A stretch of 32,037 nt of DNA from Endozoicomonas acroporae (GTDB lineage Bacteria > Pseudomonadota > Gammaproteobacteria > Pseudomonadales > Endozoicomonadaceae), in the NCBI RefSeq assembly GCF_002864045.1, contig NZ_PJPV01000100.1, forward strand, positions 1-32,037. Reading direction: 5' to 3'. Below the pieces are notes generated by a model. It was not told the DNA's origin and did no database searches. It saw only the letters and a program-made list of their open reading frames with translations. Positions within the stretch are counted from its first letter, which is position 1, and each line of letters begins with the position of its first letter. The position numbers and the translations under genes were made by a program. Below are positions 1 to 9,605 of the stretch, in pieces.

Positions 1-395
1 GCTTAAGTTGAGGCGACAACTATGTTGACAAACACCGTTCAAAAGCCATTGAAAATGGTAAGCTTAATGTCCCCCCCTAAGAAGGGAAACACAGCCTCCT
101 ACAAGGATAAACCAGTTGCCCTGACACAAGCATTTTACGGTTAAAATGGCAACATACGCAGGTTAAATTGGCGCTTACGATGCAGTGGCGTAGAACCTGT
201 AATTAATACCTCGCAACTGAACTGGCAGATCCGGCCAATGCCATTGTGGCCATTGATCGCTGGAAGGTTGCCTTCAGGTTCGACGCTTCAACCCCGGTGA
301 ATGGGTAATGAAAAGTATTTCTTCGGTTTTGGTCAGGAACTTTGTATCGATCAGGTGTTCAAACAACGCAGGCTCATGTCCGAGGTCACTTTGTT
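1..395. other. Left-edge region without a supported gene
   Basis: No reading frame here looks convincing. A short open frame around 205-309 (reading AIVAIDRWKVAFRF) ends in a stop just before the ankyrin gene. It is only about 30 codons after an in-frame stop, so at most it is a remnant. The last 65 bases (331-395) are closely matched upstream of the second ankyrin gene (1558-1623), so they belong to the duplicated unit and probably carry its 5' leader. No clear promoter was identified. Confidence 0.5.
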
Positions 396-1448
396 ATGAA
401 TGTCAATTCTCAAATTATACGGCAAGTTCCAGCTTCACCAGTTCAGGAGACGCAACACGAAGGAGTGGAAGCCATACCAGCAAAACAGCCATCCTGCAGT
501 GAGATGGCTAACGTCTTCCCGACGTTGACAGACACAGAAACGCTGGTCGAAAAAGCCAAGGCGGTTGCCAGACAATTAAAAGATCCTGACGGTAAATTAA
601 ACGACTGGGAGTTCCCCTGTAATTTAACCCCGTTGCATATTGCCTGTCTTGCTGGTGATATGGAACTGTTAAACATCGCTATTCTGGATGATTTTTGCCG
701 GGAGCACATTGATCAGCAAACATCTGCTGATGTTGATGCTACTGCAAATGGAGCTACTGAAAATAATGAAGCTACTGCCAATGCAGCAACTGCATCACCA
801 GAGGGCAACAACGAAGCTGGTGATCAACGGCCAATTGCCACGAATCACGACACGGCTTTGCATTTTGCCCTGCTGACCGGCTGGGACAAAGGCGCATTAG
901 CGCTTATGGAAGAGCTTGATGTTCAGGATAAACTGAAAAACACGATTAACGACAGAGGCGAAAGCCTGTTCAGTCTGGCGGCAAGTCACAGCAGTCTTGA
1001 AGTCGTTCGTGGGCTTTGCAATCATTTCAAGACCAGTGAAAATTATCGAGAGTATCTGTTTCACAAATCAGAACACCAGAGAACCTTGCTTCATTGTGCA
1101 GTAGACCAGAATGGTCCGGAAGTTTTCGGCTATCTGCAAGATCAACAAATGTCCGCAACCAGAGAAATGATCGCTGCTTCGCCGAATGATCCGGATAACC
1201 AGCTCCGGATGCTCCCGAGAACAACGCGTGCTGATAAAGATAGAAACGGTAATACACCCGATAAACTTGCCGCAATCAAAACTGGTCTGCTTCTTATCCA
1301 GCAATTTCATGACAACCCCAAACTTGTCGAGCAAGTACGTTTTAATGACAGCAATCCCCCCTGGCTGGATTACTACTTGCAAGACATTACTGGTTTAATG
1401 CAGCCTGTATCCTGGATTTCGCCGTTTAGATCATGCAACCTCGTATGA
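396..1448 (+). CDS. Ankyrin-repeat protein, first tandem copy
   Basis: A 350-residue protein of unknown function with four ankyrin-like repeats at about residues 74-102 (LTPLHIACLAGDMELL), 150-174 (HDTALHFALLTG), 188-212 (SLFSLAASHSSLEVV) and 229-250 (RTLLHCAVDQ). Repeats 1 and 2 are separated by a low-complexity Ala/Thr/Asn/Glu insert (about 108-144). I chose the ATG at 396 over the ATG at 342 because GAGGT sits 9 bases upstream, and because the paralogue at 1624 has the same arrangement. No signal peptide or membrane segment is seen. Ankyrin repeats bind proteins and are often found in host-directed effectors; an effector role here is inference. The neighbouring gene is a diverged duplicate. 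Confidence 0.8.
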   Translation: MNVNSQIIRQVPASPVQETQHEGVEAIPAKQPSCSEMANVFPTLTDTETLVEKAKAVARQLKDPDGKLNDWEFPCNLTPLHIACLAGDMELLNIAILDDFCREHIDQQTSADVDATANGATENNEATANAATASPEGNNEAGDQRPIATNHDTALHFALLTGWDKGALALMEELDVQDKLKNTINDRGESLFSLAASHSSLEVVRGLCNHFKTSENYREYLFHKSEHQRTLLHCAVDQNGPEVFGYLQDQQMSATREMIAASPNDPDNQLRMLPRTTRADKDRNGNTPDKLAAIKTGLLLIQQFHDNPKLVEQVRFNDSNPPWLDYYLQDITGLMQPVSWISPFRSCNLV

Positions 1449-1623
1449 AGTAACCAGTCACTGCCTGTTCCGAAGTAATTATTTCTGACCAGGCAGAATG
1501 GATTGCCATGGCTTTCCGGTTTATCACAGAACATAAGTGATGGGAAATTTTTGGTTGTAGTCAGGAACTTTGTGCCGATCGTGTATTCAAATTACGCAGA
1601 TACACGTTCGAGGTCACTTTGTT

Positions 1624-2727
1624 ATGGATGTCAATAATTCCCAAATTAATCCGTCTTTTCCGTCTTCAGCAGCCAAGGAGACGCAACTCGAAGCATTGAA
1701 GGCCATACCAACAAACGGGGCTTCCTGCGGCGAGGTTGCCAAGGCCTTTACGGAGTTGACAGACATTAAAATGTTGGTCGAAACAGCTCAGGTGGTTGCT
1801 GGACTATTAAAAAGTGCTGAAGATGGATTAAACGACTGGGATCTCCCTTGTGATTTAACCCCATTGCACATTGCCTGTCTCGCAGGTGATATGGAACTCT
1901 TACAGCTCGCTCTCAAGAATGATGTCTGCCGGAGTCGCATTGATCAACACACGGCGTCTTGTTCTACTACCACTACGTCTTCTACTCCCGATTCCATTAC
2001 TATCACTACTACTATCTCTGTCACTGCTGCTATCGCTGCTAATGCTGCGCGACTGCAGGACCCTGGCGAGATTAGAAATATCCTGCCAATTGCCATGAAC
2101 CACGACACGGCTTTGCACTTTGCCCTTTTGACCGGCTGGAATGAAGGGACACTAACCCTTATGGAAGCACTCAGCAAATTGGGTAAACTGGAAAATACCA
2201 CGAACGACAAACGCAATAGCCTGTTTAGTCTGGCGGCAAGTCACAGCAGTCTTGAAGTAGTACGTGAGCTTTGCAGTCATTTCATGGGGAGTGAAAATTA
2301 TCGAGCGCATTTATTTCACAAATCAGAAGACCAGAAAACTTTGCTTCATTGTGCTGTGGAGCAGGATGATCATGAAGTTTTCAGATATCTGCAACGGGAG
2401 CAAATGGAAACAACCGACAATATAAACAGGGATTTGGCAAGAAAACACGGCTACCGTCACCTGGATTTCCCGGGGAGATTACCGATATCAACACGTGATG
2501 ATAAAGATAGAGATGGCAACACACCCGAAGAACTTATTGCGTTGAAAATTGGATTGGATCATATCCAGAAATTGAGGGACAATCCCAGGCTCTTAGAGCA
2601 AAAACGTTATAATGGCTGTGATAGTCTCTGGGAAGAATATTACTTGCAAGACATCACCTTTCTAATTGATCCAGTATCCTGGATTCCGCTGTGGAAAAAA
2701 AAACCACTTAGCTACTTCTTCGGATGA
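1624..2727 (+). CDS. Ankyrin-repeat protein, second tandem copy
   Basis: A 367-residue paralogue of the preceding gene, similar along its whole length. Four ankyrin-like repeats fall in the same order (CDLTPLHIACLAGDMELL, HDTALHFALLTGW, SLFSLAASHSSLEVV, KTLLHCAVEQ). The insert between repeats 1 and 2 (about residues 109-150) is Ser/Thr/Ala-rich and unlike that of copy 1. It is encoded by ACT/GCT-type triplet runs at about 1958-2050, which suggests replication slippage. The ATG at 1624 is chosen because a GAGGT lies at 1610-1614. The C-terminus is more basic (WKKKPLSYFFG) than that of copy 1. The gene converges on the minus-strand merR-like gene with a gap of only 28 bases. Function is unknown; binding of host or bacterial proteins is possible. 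Confidence 0.8.
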   Translation: MDVNNSQINPSFPSSAAKETQLEALKAIPTNGASCGEVAKAFTELTDIKMLVETAQVVAGLLKSAEDGLNDWDLPCDLTPLHIACLAGDMELLQLALKNDVCRSRIDQHTASCSTTTTSSTPDSITITTTISVTAAIAANAARLQDPGEIRNILPIAMNHDTALHFALLTGWNEGTLTLMEALSKLGKLENTTNDKRNSLFSLAASHSSLEVVRELCSHFMGSENYRAHLFHKSEDQKTLLHCAVEQDDHEVFRYLQREQMETTDNINRDLARKHGYRHLDFPGRLPISTRDDKDRDGNTPEELIALKIGLDHIQKLRDNPRLLEQKRYNGCDSLWEEYYLQDITFLIDPVSWIPLWKKKPLSYFFG

Positions 2728-2755
2728 AGTGATTGCCTGTTCCGAATCATTTAGC

Positions 2756-3109
2756 TCAGGACAAAATATCAACAACTGCTTCTAATTCCGATATTGCCTG
2801 CGCTATTTCAGTACGATAATCAAACGTTTGTCGCTTGACCGCATGACGCTTCAACTGCGTGCGAGCTCCATCGATGGTAAAACGCTGATCGTATAAAAGA
2901 CTGCGGATCTGTCGAACCAGCTGTACGTCCTCAAGACGGTAATAGCGCCGATTACCTCGACGAACCGGTGACAGTTGGGGAAATTCCTGCTCCCAATAGC
3001 GCAGCACATGAGACTTAACCAAACAGAGCTCACTGACTTCGCCAATGGTAAAGTAGCGTTTGCCAGGGATAGCTGGCAGATCACTCGTCCTGAGTTCCAT
3101 GTCCTGCAT
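2756..3109 (-). CDS. MerR-family transcriptional regulator linked to ihfA
   Basis: A 117-residue protein with a MerR-type winged helix at about residues 18-85 ([34 protein letters not shown]). A short C-terminal helix replaces the usual effector-binding domain. It is the small MerR-like protein that commonly sits just downstream of ihfA in gammaproteobacteria. Its target is unknown to me. The first ATG (3109) overlaps the 3' end of ihfA by 29 bases; a second ATG at 3100 would give 114 residues. The overlap implies translational coupling within the pheST-ihfA transcript. Confidence 0.85.
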   Translation of the reverse strand: MQDMELRTSDLPAIPGKRYFTIGEVSELCLVKSHVLRYWEQEFPQLSPVRRGNRRYYRLEDVQLVRQIRSLLYDQRFTIDGARTQLKRHAVKRQTFDYRTEIAQAISELEAVVDILS

Positions 3110-3392
3110 AGGTTTCCACTCTCGCCTTGAGTTTCTGACCGGGTTTGAAGGTCACCACACGTCGTGGGGTGATCGGGATTTCCTCTCCCGTTTTCGGGTT
3201 CCGGCCTGGTCTTTGACGTTTATCGCGCAAATCAAAGTTACCAAAGCCGGACAGTTTCACCGATTGGTTTTTTTCGAGAGACTGGCGAATTTCCTCAAAA
3301 AACAGCTCGACCATCTCTTTGGCTTCGCGTTTGTTAAGACCAAGCTCTTCATTCAGTCGCTCGGCCATATCGGCTTTCGTCAGGGCTCCCAT
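3081..3392 (-). CDS. ihfA: Integration host factor subunit alpha
   Basis: A 103-residue protein of the HU/IHF DNA-binding family. The N-terminus ([13 protein letters not shown]) and the signature [14 protein letters not shown] followed by [12 protein letters not shown] identify the alpha subunit. The arm ends in [14 protein letters not shown]. Paired with IHF beta (not in this window), it bends DNA at specific sites for recombination, replication and transcription. A strong AAAAGGGG ribosome-binding sequence precedes the ATG. It lies 116 bases downstream of pheT, as in enterics. The gap holds a perfect 12-base inverted repeat that may mark an independent regulatory signal. Confidence 0.97.
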   Translation of the reverse strand: MGALTKADMAERLNEELGLNKREAKEMVELFFEEIRQSLEKNQSVKLSGFGNFDLRDKRQRPGRNPKTGEEIPITPRRVVTFKPGQKLKARVETYAGHGTQDE

Positions 3393-3418
3393 GAACCAAT
3401 CCCCTTTTTTGTTTTTCC

Positions 3419-3473
3419 CATGGTAATAGCTGTATCGGGTTTTCTGAACGAAAGATAACAGGCTATTACCATG
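3419..3473. promoter_or_regulatory. Perfect 12-bp inverted repeat upstream of ihfA
   Basis: CATGGTAATAGC at 3419-3430 is the exact reverse complement of GCTATTACCATG at 3462-3473, with a 31-base spacer. It lies between pheT and ihfA, just upstream of the ihfA ribosome-binding site. It could be a hairpin in the pheST-ihfA transcript or a dyad operator. There is no U-tract of terminator type. Confidence 0.6.
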
Positions 3474-3508
3474 ATCTTATTATTCACTCTGAGGCCATTG
3501 ACTGGCGT

Positions 3509-5911
3509 TTACTGACGCAGGCTGGCATCGAAGTCCTGTTTCAAGCGGGCAACAACACGGTCAACCAGCTCATTAACCTCGTCATCCTTTAGAGTGCGGG
3601 AAGGATGCTGTAAGGTCAAGCCCATCGCCAGACTCTTACAGCCAGCTTCAATGCCCTGACCGGCATAAACATCAAAAGTATTGACCCGGCGCAACAGTTC
3701 ACCGGCTGCACTGGCAATTACCCGTTCAATGTCGCCAGCAGCAGTGGCGGCGTTAACCACCAGTGCCAGGTCACGGCGAACTTCAGGATACTTCGACAGG
3801 GCTGCAAAACGGGTAACTTTGCCTTCCGTCACCGCTTTCAGGCTGAGCTCAACCAGGTAGATCGCAGCGGGCATATCCATCGTCTTTGCCAGCGATGGGT
3901 GCAGGGCCCCCATATGACCAATCACTTTGCCATCACGAACAATTTCGGCACACTGGCCAGGATGCATGGCAGCATGCTCGCCCTTGCGGAACACAAACTC
4001 ATTACCGGCCTGACCCAGGGCAAAGACTGCTTCGAAATCGCCTTTCAGATCAAAGAAGTCAACGGCTTCAGCCTTACCCTGCCAGCTTTCCGGATGACGA
4101 CTGCCAGTCATCAGGGCAGCCAGCATTGGCTCCTGTTTAAGTTCATCGCCGTCTTTGCCCTTTTCCCTGATAAAGGTCAGGCCTGTTTCAAACAGACGAA
4201 CCCGGCTTTGCTGACGATTCAGGTTGTAGCCTGCGGTTTTGACCAGTCCTGGCAGCAACGTTGTGCGCATCACGGACAGGTCGCTGGCAATCGGGTTGGA
4301 CAGCGCAACAGGCTCACGCTGAGGATCAAACAGCCGGTGCAGTTCCGGAGCGATAAAGCTGAAGCACACCGCTTCCTGATAACCACGGGCCGTCAGTACA
4401 CGACGAATGTCTGATTCCTGAACCCGGGACTCGTCCACCTGTTTCATCTTTAACAGCGCCGTCGGCGTGCTCTCAGGCAGATTGTTGTAGCCGTAAATTC
4501 GGCCAAGCTCTTCCACCAGATCTTCTTCGATGGCAATATCAAAGCGCCAGCTGGGGACAGACACCGTCCAGCATGCCTGGCCATCGGTCTCTTCAACAAG
4601 CGTTAAGCCCAGACCCAGGCGCGACAGCAAAGCTTCAATATGGCGGTTTTCAATGGCCATCCCGAGCAGTGACGTCACTTTTTCAGAACGCAGGGTGACT
4701 TCACGCAGAGCAGGCAGGTGGGCTTCGCTGGCCACTTCCGTTACCGGGCCCGGCTCACCGCCACAAATCTCAACGATCAGGGCAGTGGCACGTTCAACCG
4801 CCTTGTTCTGCAGCTGGAAATCCACACCCCGTTCAAAGCGGTGGGAAGAGTCCGTGTGCAGGCCGTAGGAACGGGCCTTGCCGGCAATGGTAATCGGATC
4901 AAAGAATGCGCTTTCCAGGAAGATATGACGGGTCTGGTCACTGACGCCGGAACCTTCTCCCCCCATCACCCCGGCAATCGCCAGAGCCTTCTGCTCATCA
5001 GCAATGACCAGTGTGTTGTCGTTCAGTGTGACTTCCTGACCATCCAGCAGGGTCAGCTTCTCGCCAGACTCCGCCATGCGCACATGAATACTGCCAGAGA
5101 GCGTATCCAGGTCAAAGCCGTGCATAGGCTGACCCAGTTCCAGCATAACGTAGTTGGTGACATCCACCACCGGGTCAATGGAACGAACACCGGAGCGACG
5201 CAGATGCTCGGTCAGCCACAATGGCGCAGAACGGGCAACGTCCACGTTACGAATAACCCGGCCAACATAGCGCGGGCAGCCCTGTGGAGCATCAATATGA
5301 ACCGGGAAGGTATCATCAATGGCGGGTGCCACTTCCGCTATCTGCTCTTCTGTCACATCCGCCAGAAAGTTTGCGCTGACTTCACGGGCCAGACCGGCGA
5401 TGCTCAGACAGTCACCCCGGTTAGGGGTGAGGTCCACATCGATGATCTTGTCGTCCAGAGACAGGTATTCACGAATATTCTGGCCAACCGGGGCATCCGC
5501 AGGCAGCTCCATCAAACCATCGGAAGACTCTGCCATGCCGAGCTCTTCTTCGGCACAGAGCATGCCGAAGGATTCAACACCGCGCAATTTGGCTTTTTTG
5601 ATTTTGAAGTTACCGGGCAATACGGCACCCACAGTGGCAAAGGGAACCTTGATACCCACCCGGGCATTAGGGGCACCACACACCACCTGGCAAGACTCAC
5701 TGCCGGTACTGACCTGAGTCACCCGCAGCTTATCAGCGTCCGGGTGCTGCTCACAGGCAACAATTTCACCAATAACGACACCGGTAAACTCACCGGCAAC
5801 CGCTTCAACCTCGTCAACCTCCAAACCAGCCATGGTGATTTTGTCCACCAGCGCCTGGGTATCGACCTCAATATTGACCCACTGCCGCAACCACTTTTCA
5901 CTGAATTTCAT
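3509..5911 (-). CDS. pheT: Phenylalanyl-tRNA synthetase beta subunit
   Basis: An 800-residue large subunit of the alpha2-beta2 enzyme that charges tRNA(Phe); the family length is about 795. Domains in order are an EMAP-like tRNA-binding OB fold (about 39-150, with CGAPNARVGIKVPFA), the B3/B4 editing region (about 200-400, with DVTNYVMLELGQPMHGFD), the B5 and catalytic-like domains (about 400-690, with RIYGYNNLP), and a C-terminal anticodon-binding ferredoxin-like domain (about 705-800, with YPEVRRDLALVV). It follows pheS by 69 bases on the same strand and is probably co-transcribed with it. Nothing appears truncated. Confidence 0.98.
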   Translation of the reverse strand: MKFSEKWLRQWVNIEVDTQALVDKITMAGLEVDEVEAVAGEFTGVVIGEIVACEQHPDADKLRVTQVSTGSESCQVVCGAPNARVGIKVPFATVGAVLPGNFKIKKAKLRGVESFGMLCAEEELGMAESSDGLMELPADAPVGQNIREYLSLDDKIIDVDLTPNRGDCLSIAGLAREVSANFLADVTEEQIAEVAPAIDDTFPVHIDAPQGCPRYVGRVIRNVDVARSAPLWLTEHLRRSGVRSIDPVVDVTNYVMLELGQPMHGFDLDTLSGSIHVRMAESGEKLTLLDGQEVTLNDNTLVIADEQKALAIAGVMGGEGSGVSDQTRHIFLESAFFDPITIAGKARSYGLHTDSSHRFERGVDFQLQNKAVERATALIVEICGGEPGPVTEVASEAHLPALREVTLRSEKVTSLLGMAIENRHIEALLSRLGLGLTLVEETDGQACWTVSVPSWRFDIAIEEDLVEELGRIYGYNNLPESTPTALLKMKQVDESRVQESDIRRVLTARGYQEAVCFSFIAPELHRLFDPQREPVALSNPIASDLSVMRTTLLPGLVKTAGYNLNRQQSRVRLFETGLTFIREKGKDGDELKQEPMLAALMTGSRHPESWQGKAEAVDFFDLKGDFEAVFALGQAGNEFVFRKGEHAAMHPGQCAEIVRDGKVIGHMGALHPSLAKTMDMPAAIYLVELSLKAVTEGKVTRFAALSKYPEVRRDLALVVNAATAAGDIERVIASAAGELLRRVNTFDVYAGQGIEAGCKSLAMGLTLQHPSRTLKDDEVNELVDRVVARLKQDFDASLRQ

Positions 5912-5980
5912 GCTATTTACTCAATCCTGCTAAAACCGTCTGTTCTTAAACGTTTGAAAATGACGCTGTCCCAACCGCTC

Positions 5981-7030
<1,050 letters not shown>

Positions 7031-7143
7031 CTACAGAAAATAAACGTTCAATTCTAACGGCTGAACCCTGCCTTGGGTAGAGTTGTCACCGCCAATAATG
7101 AAGAGTATTTGTCTTTGTGCCTCAACCCGGCTGTGCAGATCAT

Positions 7144-7173
7144 TTGTCAAACACCCCCCGGATTCTTTAGAAT
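7144..7173 (+). promoter_or_regulatory. Likely sigma-70 promoter of the thi operon
   Basis: TTGTCA at 7144-7149 and TAGAAT at 7168-7173 are separated by 18 bases and each differs from consensus at one position. Transcription would begin near 7180, leaving a leader of only about 25-30 bases before thiS. That is too short for a thiamin-pyrophosphate riboswitch. The -35 overlaps a minus-strand TTGACA that may serve pheS, although no good minus-strand -10 was found. Confidence 0.5.
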
Positions 7174-7208
7174 CTTGCCAACTAAAAAGGACTGGCACCC
7201 AATTGACC

Positions 7209-7409
7209 ATGCAGATCACGGTAAACCATCAGCCGATGGCAGTGGAGCCCCCTATCAGCGTTGAGGCCCTGTTACAGCAACTGAACCACCTGGAAAAAGG
7301 CGTAGCCCTGGCGGTCAATAGTAAAATCATCAGCCGCTCCCGGTGGGCATCTTATCTGCTGAGTGACGGGGATAACATTACCCTGATAAAAGCAACGGCA
7401 GGAGGCTAA
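7209..7409 (+). CDS. thiS: Sulfur-carrier protein ThiS
   Basis: A 66-residue ubiquitin-like sulfur carrier, exactly the usual length, starting MQITVNHQPM and ending in the diagnostic Gly-Gly tail (ATAGG). The tail is adenylated by ThiF and loaded with sulfur, then donates it to ThiG for thiazole formation. It shares the family pattern LAVNSKIISRSRW and DGDNITLI. The ATG at 7209 gives the family N-terminus; an in-frame TTG at 7203 is better spaced from the AAGGA at 7187-7191, so two extra residues are possible. It is first gene of thiSGH; ThiF is not encoded in this window. Confidence 0.93.
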   Translation: MQITVNHQPMAVEPPISVEALLQQLNHLEKGVALAVNSKIISRSRWASYLLSDGDNITLIKATAGG

Positions 7410-7433
7410 GGAATTACCATGAATAACTTCCTT

Positions 7434-7546
7434 TTTGCCACGGAGGCACGGAGGCACGGAGGCACGGAGAAAAGAAAAAATCTTTTCCTCTGTGCCTTCC
7501 GTGCCTCCGTGGCAAATCCGTGCCTTCGTGCCTCCGTGGCAAGGTT
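7434..7546. repeat. GGCACGGA direct and inverted repeat between thiS and thiG
   Basis: Three tandem GGCACGGA octamers follow GCCACGGA on the left arm (about 7434-7475). They are mirrored by CCTCTGTGCCTTCCGTGCCTCC on the right arm (about 7481-7516), with AAAAGA/TCTTTT closing the stem. A second, shorter right-arm copy (TCCGTGCCTTCGTGCCTCC) follows at 7518-7546. The transcript would form a very stable hairpin of about 35 base pairs. Apparent short reading frames across it are artefacts. It is a dispersed-repeat type commonly seen between bacterial genes, here inserted inside an operon. Confidence 0.85.
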
Positions 7547-7662
7547 TTTCTTTAACTGGATACGATATGGAAGTTATTTCAGGACAGTTCCTAAACCTCA
7601 ATTGTTTTAGTGTAAATTTGAACAGACATAAACTGAAGCTCATTAAATAACGTAAGGCTGGC

Positions 7663-8442
7663 ATGCTGGAAATTGCGGATAAAACCTTTTCTTCACGACT
7701 GTTTACCGGAACCGGAAAGTTCAGTAACAGCCAATTGATGACCGATGCCATCATTGCCTCCGGCAGTGAACTGGTCACTATGGCGTTGAAGCGGGTTGAC
7801 CTGAATGAGCAGCAGGATAATATCCTCGGGCCTCTTCTGAGCCGACAGCTTGAGTACAACCTGAACCTGCTGCCAAACACCTCAGGGGCCCGCACTGCGG
7901 ATGAAGCCATTTACGCAGCCCAGCTGGCCAGAGAAGCCCTCGGCACCCATTTCGTCAAAGTCGAAATTCATCCAGACCCCAAATACCTTCTGCCAGACCC
8001 CATTGAAACCCTGAAAGCCTGCGAAACCTTAAGTGCCATGGGTTTTGCCGTCATGCCTTATATCCATGCAGATCCGGTTCTCTGCAAACGCCTGGAGGAA
8101 GTGGGTGTTGCCGCCGTTATGCCCCTGGGCTCCCCCATTGGCAGCAACCTGGGTCTGAAGACCAAAGAGTTTATCCAGATCATTATTGAACAAAGCTCGG
8201 TACCGGTGGTGATTGATGCGGGCATAGGCAGCCCTTCCGACGCGGCCCTGGCCATGGAGATGGGGGCTGATGCCGTGCTGGTTAATTCCGCCATTGCCGT
8301 GGCCCGTGATCCGGTACAAATGGCCATCGCCTTTAAAGATGCCGTTATCGCCGGACGCAGGGCTTACCAGGCCGGTCTTGGTGGGCGCTCGTTACAGGCC
8401 CAGGCCAGCAGCCCGTTAACGGCCTTTCTGGATGACCTTTAG
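7663..8442 (+). CDS. thiG: Thiazole synthase ThiG
   Basis: A 259-residue TIM-barrel enzyme that condenses 1-deoxy-D-xylulose 5-phosphate, dehydroglycine and ThiS-thiocarboxylate into the thiamin thiazole. The N-terminus carries [10 protein letters not shown]. The Schiff-base lysine lies in FVKVEI (about Lys99). Phosphate-binding loops are seen at PLGSPIGS and VLVNSAIA, followed by the usual AGR..YQAG end. The start is supported by TAAGG upstream of the ATG. It is separated from thiS by 253 bases containing the repeat element, and precedes thiH by 11 bases. Confidence 0.97.
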   Translation: MLEIADKTFSSRLFTGTGKFSNSQLMTDAIIASGSELVTMALKRVDLNEQQDNILGPLLSRQLEYNLNLLPNTSGARTADEAIYAAQLAREALGTHFVKVEIHPDPKYLLPDPIETLKACETLSAMGFAVMPYIHADPVLCKRLEEVGVAAVMPLGSPIGSNLGLKTKEFIQIIIEQSSVPVVIDAGIGSPSDAALAMEMGADAVLVNSAIAVARDPVQMAIAFKDAVIAGRRAYQAGLGGRSLQAQASSPLTAFLDDL

Positions 8443-8453
8443 GAGAGGACCTG

Positions 8454-9578
8454 ATGACCTTTCTTGACCACTTTAATCAGCTTCAGTGGGATGAACTGAA
8501 AATGACCATCCACAGCCAGACCGCTGCGGATGTAGAGAACGCCCTGCACAGCACCAGACTGAACCATCAGCAGTTTCTGGCACTGATATCCCCGGCAGCA
8601 GAGCCCTACCTGGAAGCCATGGCGCAAAAAAGCAGGCAGCTGACCCGACAACGGTTCGGCAATACTCTGCAGCTCTTTATTCCCCTCTATCTTTCCAACA
8701 AGTGCACCAATATCTGCACTTACTGCGGTTTCAGTCTCGGTAACAAAATTCGTCGAAAAACCCTGAAGATGGACGAGTTGGACCGGGAAGTGGCAGCGAT
8801 CAAAAAGATGGGATTCGATCACATCCTGCTGGTAACTGGCGAAGCCCCGGGGACGGTGGGGGTCAGCTACATCAAATCGGTGATTGAGCGGCTGCGGCCT
8901 CACTTCGCCCATATCAGTATTGAGGTCCAGCCTCTGGATCAGGAAGATTACCAATCCCTGATGGCAGCTGGCCTTGATGCGGTGCTGGTTTACCAGGAAA
9001 CCTATCACCGGTCTGCCTATGAGCAATACCATCTCCGGGGCAGCAAAATGAATTTCAACTACCGCCTGGAAACCGCTGACCGGCTGGGACGCGCAGGCAT
9101 TGATAAAATCGGTGTTGGTGCCTTGATTGGCCTGGAAGACTGGCGAACCGACTCGGCCATGGTGGCGGCCCACCTGGATTACCTGGAAAAGACCTACTGG
9201 CGCACCCGCTACTCCATTTCCTTCCCCCGATTGCGCCCCTGTGAAGGTGATTTTCAGCCGGTATCGGTGATCTCTGACCGACAGCTGGTTCAGCTGATCT
9301 GTGCTTACCGCCTGTTCAAACCCGAAGCCGAGCTCTCCTTATCCACCCGTGAATCGGCAACGTTCCGGGATAATGTCCTGCCCCTGGGCATCACCACCAT
9401 GAGCGCCTATTCCAGCACCCACCCCGGCGGCTATGCGGATGACAACATCCTGGGCAATGAAGATCTGGAACAGTTCACCATTGACGACAATCGACGTCCA
9501 GAAGCAGTGGCGGATGCCATTCGGGCCAAAGGGCTCGAACCGGTCTGGAAAGACTGGTCCCACTGTTTCAGCCATTAA
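8454..9578 (+). CDS. thiH: 2-iminoacetate synthase ThiH (radical SAM tyrosine lyase)
   Basis: A 374-residue radical SAM enzyme that cleaves tyrosine to dehydroglycine and p-cresol, supplying ThiG; the E. coli protein has 377. The iron-sulfur motif is at Cys84, Cys88 and Cys91 (KCTNICTYCGF). The family blocks LLVTGEAP, SIEVQPL and VYQETYH are present. AGGAGAGG lies immediately upstream of the ATG. The presence of ThiH rather than ThiO indicates the oxygen-sensitive, tyrosine-dependent branch of the pathway. ThiG and ThiH form a complex, consistent with the 11-base spacing. Confidence 0.97.
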   Translation: MTFLDHFNQLQWDELKMTIHSQTAADVENALHSTRLNHQQFLALISPAAEPYLEAMAQKSRQLTRQRFGNTLQLFIPLYLSNKCTNICTYCGFSLGNKIRRKTLKMDELDREVAAIKKMGFDHILLVTGEAPGTVGVSYIKSVIERLRPHFAHISIEVQPLDQEDYQSLMAAGLDAVLVYQETYHRSAYEQYHLRGSKMNFNYRLETADRLGRAGIDKIGVGALIGLEDWRTDSAMVAAHLDYLEKTYWRTRYSISFPRLRPCEGDFQPVSVISDRQLVQLICAYRLFKPEAELSLSTRESATFRDNVLPLGITTMSAYSSTHPGGYADDNILGNEDLEQFTIDDNRRPEAVADAIRAKGLEPVWKDWSHCFSH

Positions 9579-9605
9579 CAGTTTCACTTGGTCAGTTATC
9601 CGGCT

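Larger units (their letters stand above)
331..2752 (+). repeat. Tandem gene duplication of about 1.2 kb
   Basis: Two diverged copies of one unit lie head to tail, at about 331-1490 and 1558-2752. The similarity covers the leader (GTCAGGAACTTTGT and CGAGGTCACTTTGTTATG are shared), the whole coding region, and a short 3' tail (TGCCTGTTCCGAA just after each stop). This shows that a segment including its own ribosome-binding region was duplicated, not just the reading frame. Confidence 0.75.

Noticed and set aside
7419..7650. Small frames reading EARRHGGTE-like peptides
   Set aside because: They are translations of the GGCACGGA repeat, a known source of false genes.
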